Part shown: positions 4,621-6,169 of the stretch, piece by piece
Layout of the letters: each line of letters opens with the position of its first letter
Position numbering within the stretch: the first letter of the stretch is position 1
NCBI GenBank assembly: GCA_013202615.1
Contig: JABMRL010000047.1
Location: 1-6,169, forward strand
Origin: Dehalococcoidia bacterium
GTDB lineage: Bacteria > Chloroflexota > Dehalococcoidia > Dehalococcoidales > RBG-16-60-22
DNA: 6,169 nt
Reading direction: 5' to 3'
Position numbers and translations under genes: made by a program
Notes under the pieces: generated by a model
What the model saw: only the letters and a program-made list of their open reading frames with translations
What the model was told of the DNA's origin: nothing
Database searches by the model: none

Positions 4621-5129
4621 TGGAAGACGACCTGGCAGTAATTGAAAGGGTCATCGCCGAGCATGAAACAATCAAACAGCGCTTCCATAAACTGGAGCAG
4701 GTGGCCAATGACACGGAAGCGATGGCCGGCTTTGACGAAGCCAAAGAAGCCTTTATGCCGGGTCGGTTAGACCAGAAAAAGGGTCTGCGCGAACTCGAAG
4801 GTACCCTGGGAGCAATTGAAGAAGGTTTGCAGAAGCACTTTCATTTTGAGGAAATATCATTACCGACAGTGGTTGACCGGCATGGTGATGAAGAGCTCAA
4901 ATCTTCCTTAAAATCAATTCTCCTCGAGCATGCCGACCTTAGAAATCGCCTGAACCACTCCAAAAATCATGCTTCAGAGCTGGTCAGCGGCGGTATGGCA
5001 CGCCACCGCTGGGAAGCGGCGGCTCATGATATGCGTGCCTATATCAGCCACACGCGCAAGTTACTGGAAACGCATGCCGGAATCGAGCAGACTCTGCTGC
5101 ATGAACTGCGCAACAGGTTACAAAAATGA
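4620..5129 (+). CDS. Hemerythrin-like HHE-domain protein
   Basis: This 169-residue, all-helical protein shows the histidine/acid pattern of hemerythrin HHE domains: H15 (AEHETI) in the first helix, H73/H75 with E77/E78 (HFHFEE) in the second, H104 ([11 protein letters not shown]) in the third, and H144 with H152xxxE156 ([16 protein letters not shown]) in the last. Such proteins bind a non-haem di-iron centre and act in O2 or NO sensing, scavenging or iron-sulfur repair; the role here is not determined by sequence. There is no signal peptide, membrane segment or fused output domain, so it is cytoplasmic and stand-alone. A strong AGGAGGG 6 nt before ATG fixes the start. The stop codon overlaps the ATG of the cysteine-desulfurase-like gene (ATGA at 5126-5129), which implies coupled translation and a shared job in iron-sulfur or iron/oxygen metabolism. 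Confidence 0.85.
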   Translation: MEDDLAVIERVIAEHETIKQRFHKLEQVANDTEAMAGFDEAKEAFMPGRLDQKKGLRELEGTLGAIEEGLQKHFHFEEISLPTVVDRHGDEELKSSLKSILLEHADLRNRLNHSKNHASELVSGGMARHRWEAAAHDMRAYISHTRKLLETHAGIEQTLLHELRNRLQK

Positions 5130-6169
5130 GGAAGGTGTACCTGGATCACGCCACCACGACCCCTCTCCTTCCTGAAGTCAGAGAGGCAATGCTGCCGTAC
5201 CTCGGTGAACTTTTCGGCAACCCGTCATGCCTGCATGACTGGGGAGATGCGGCACGGGAGGCCCTGGACACGGCACGGGAACAGGTGGCACGACTCATCG
5301 GCGCCAGCGCCGAAGAGATAATATTCACCGGAAGCGGTACCGAGAGCAATAACTTTGCCGTTAAAGGATTGGCGCTGGCACAACAGGGCAAGGGGAAACA
5401 CATTATCGTCTCGTCAATCGAACATTTCTCGGTGCTTCATTCAGCGAAAACATTGGAGAAACAGGGATTTGAGCTTACCGAAGTGCCTGTTGATAAGCAT
5501 GGAATGATTGACCCGGATGAGGTGCGAAGACGAATTCGCAAGGATACGGTTCTCATTTCCATCATGCACGCCAATAGCGAGGCGGGCACCATAGAACCTA
5601 TTCAGGAAATCGCCAGAGTAGCAAAAGAAAATAACGTACTCTTTCACACCGACGCTATTGCCAGCGCCGGGACGATACCGATTGACGTTAAAAAGCTGGG
5701 CGCCGACGCCCTGAGCCTGGCAGGAAACCAGTTCTACGGACCTAAAGGTGTCGGTGCGCTCTACGTGCGCAAGGGGGTGCGTATTATACCTCTCTTCGAC
5801 GGTGGGATTCAGGAAGGAGGGCGTCGCGCCGGTACCGAGAATATACCGGCCATCGTGGGGCTGGGAAAGGCAGCGGAGCTGGCGAAAGAGAGTATGGCAG
5901 CCCGTGTTAAACACTTAAGCCACCTGCGCGACCGTCTTCTTGTCGGGCTACCGGAGCGAATCGAGCACATGGTGATTACCGGTCACCTGGAAAACAGGCT
6001 GCCGGGCAATGCCAGTTTCTGCGTGGAATTTATAGAAGGGGAAGGCATGCTCATGCTCCTCAACAGCCAGGGAGTGGCGGTCACCAGCGGCTCGGCGTGC
6101 ACTTCCAGGGCGCTCAAAGCCTCCCATGTGCTAATCGCCATGGGCCTGCCCCACGCGCTGGCGCAGGGG
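5126..6169 (+). CDS. iscS: IscS/NifS-family cysteine desulfurase homologue lacking the PLP lysine (3' end beyond window)
   Basis: The frame is open for 348 codons from ATG 5126 to the edge and has the class V aminotransferase layout of IscS: LDHATTTP near the N-terminus, SGTESNN (70-76), the PLP-stacking H100 (IEH), D176, the [14 protein letters not shown] loop (226-239) and the persulfide Cys loop [11 protein letters not shown] with C325. The expected SxHK segment reads A199-G-N-Q202 before FYGPKG, so the Schiff-base Lys is Gln. Other PLP contacts of E. coli IscS are also changed (N155 to S151, Q183 to A179, S203 to A199, H205 to N201). PLP-dependent desulfuration is therefore doubtful. A PLP-free, Cys-bearing iron-sulfur assembly partner is more likely, as I recall for Archaeoglobus fulgidus IscS. 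No strong Shine-Dalgarno is present; translation is probably coupled to the overlapping hemerythrin gene. Confidence 0.9.
   Translation, partial: MRKVYLDHATTTPLLPEVREAMLPYLGELFGNPSCLHDWGDAAREALDTAREQVARLIGASAEEIIFTGSGTESNNFAVKGLALAQQGKGKHIIVSSIEHFSVLHSAKTLEKQGFELTEVPVDKHGMIDPDEVRRRIRKDTVLISIMHANSEAGTIEPIQEIARVAKENNVLFHTDAIASAGTIPIDVKKLGADALSLAGNQFYGPKGVGALYVRKGVRIIPLFDGGIQEGGRRAGTENIPAIVGLGKAAELAKESMAARVKHLSHLRDRLLVGLPERIEHMVITGHLENRLPGNASFCVEFIEGEGMLMLLNSQGVAVTSGSACTSRALKASHVLIAMGLPHALAQG

Noticed and set aside
5441..5914. 157-codon open frame on the minus strand
   Set aside because: It lies wholly within the IscS-like gene, whose family motifs are continuous in the plus frame.
1..6169. Search for CRISPR arrays, tRNA/rRNA genes, insertion sequences and attachment sites
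   Set aside because: No regularly spaced repeats, tRNA-like cloverleaf, transposase frame or long terminal repeats were seen on reading both strands.

Overview
This is a compact bacterial segment with moderate GC and almost no non-coding DNA. All recognisable genes concern iron, oxygen, thiol redox or sulfur/metal handling. The gene types (stand-alone ferritin-like proteins without rubredoxin, a YruB-type glutaredoxin beside a small flavoprotein, hemerythrin, an unusual IscS) and the coding style suggest an anaerobe, possibly a Dehalococcoidia-type Chloroflexota. That placement is an impression from protein resemblance, because no rRNA or other marker gene is present.

Layout. On the minus strand, 1404-874 encodes a rubrerythrin-family protein and 819-1 (running off the left edge) encodes a protein with two tandem bacterioferritin-like domains. 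A divergent control region (1405-1590) separates them from a plus-strand pair: a glutaredoxin (1591-1827) and a thioredoxin-reductase/AhpF-like flavoprotein (1872-2786). The flavoprotein gene ends directly against a convergent minus-strand pair: an HMA-domain mini-protein (3931-3749) followed by a bile acid:sodium symporter-family membrane protein (3701-2787). A second divergent control region (3932-4061) separates the HMA gene from a plus-strand unknown membrane protein (4062-4514). Then come a hemerythrin-like protein (4620-5129) and, overlapping it by ATGA, a cysteine-desulfurase-family gene (5126 to the right edge).

How it fits together. Both divergent control regions hold a CRP/FNR-like dyad with the same half-sites (TGTGA-N6-TCATA). 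In the second region the dyad lies exactly midway between two divergent -10 hexamers, at -41.5 from both predicted starts. In the first region a TATGAT hexamer sits at the same distance. This suggests one regulator controls the ferritin-like, glutaredoxin/flavoprotein, HMA/transporter and membrane-protein units. The other main oddity is the cysteine desulfurase homologue. It keeps the catalytic Cys loop but has Gln in place of the PLP-binding Lys and has lost several other PLP contacts, so it is probably not an ordinary desulfurase.
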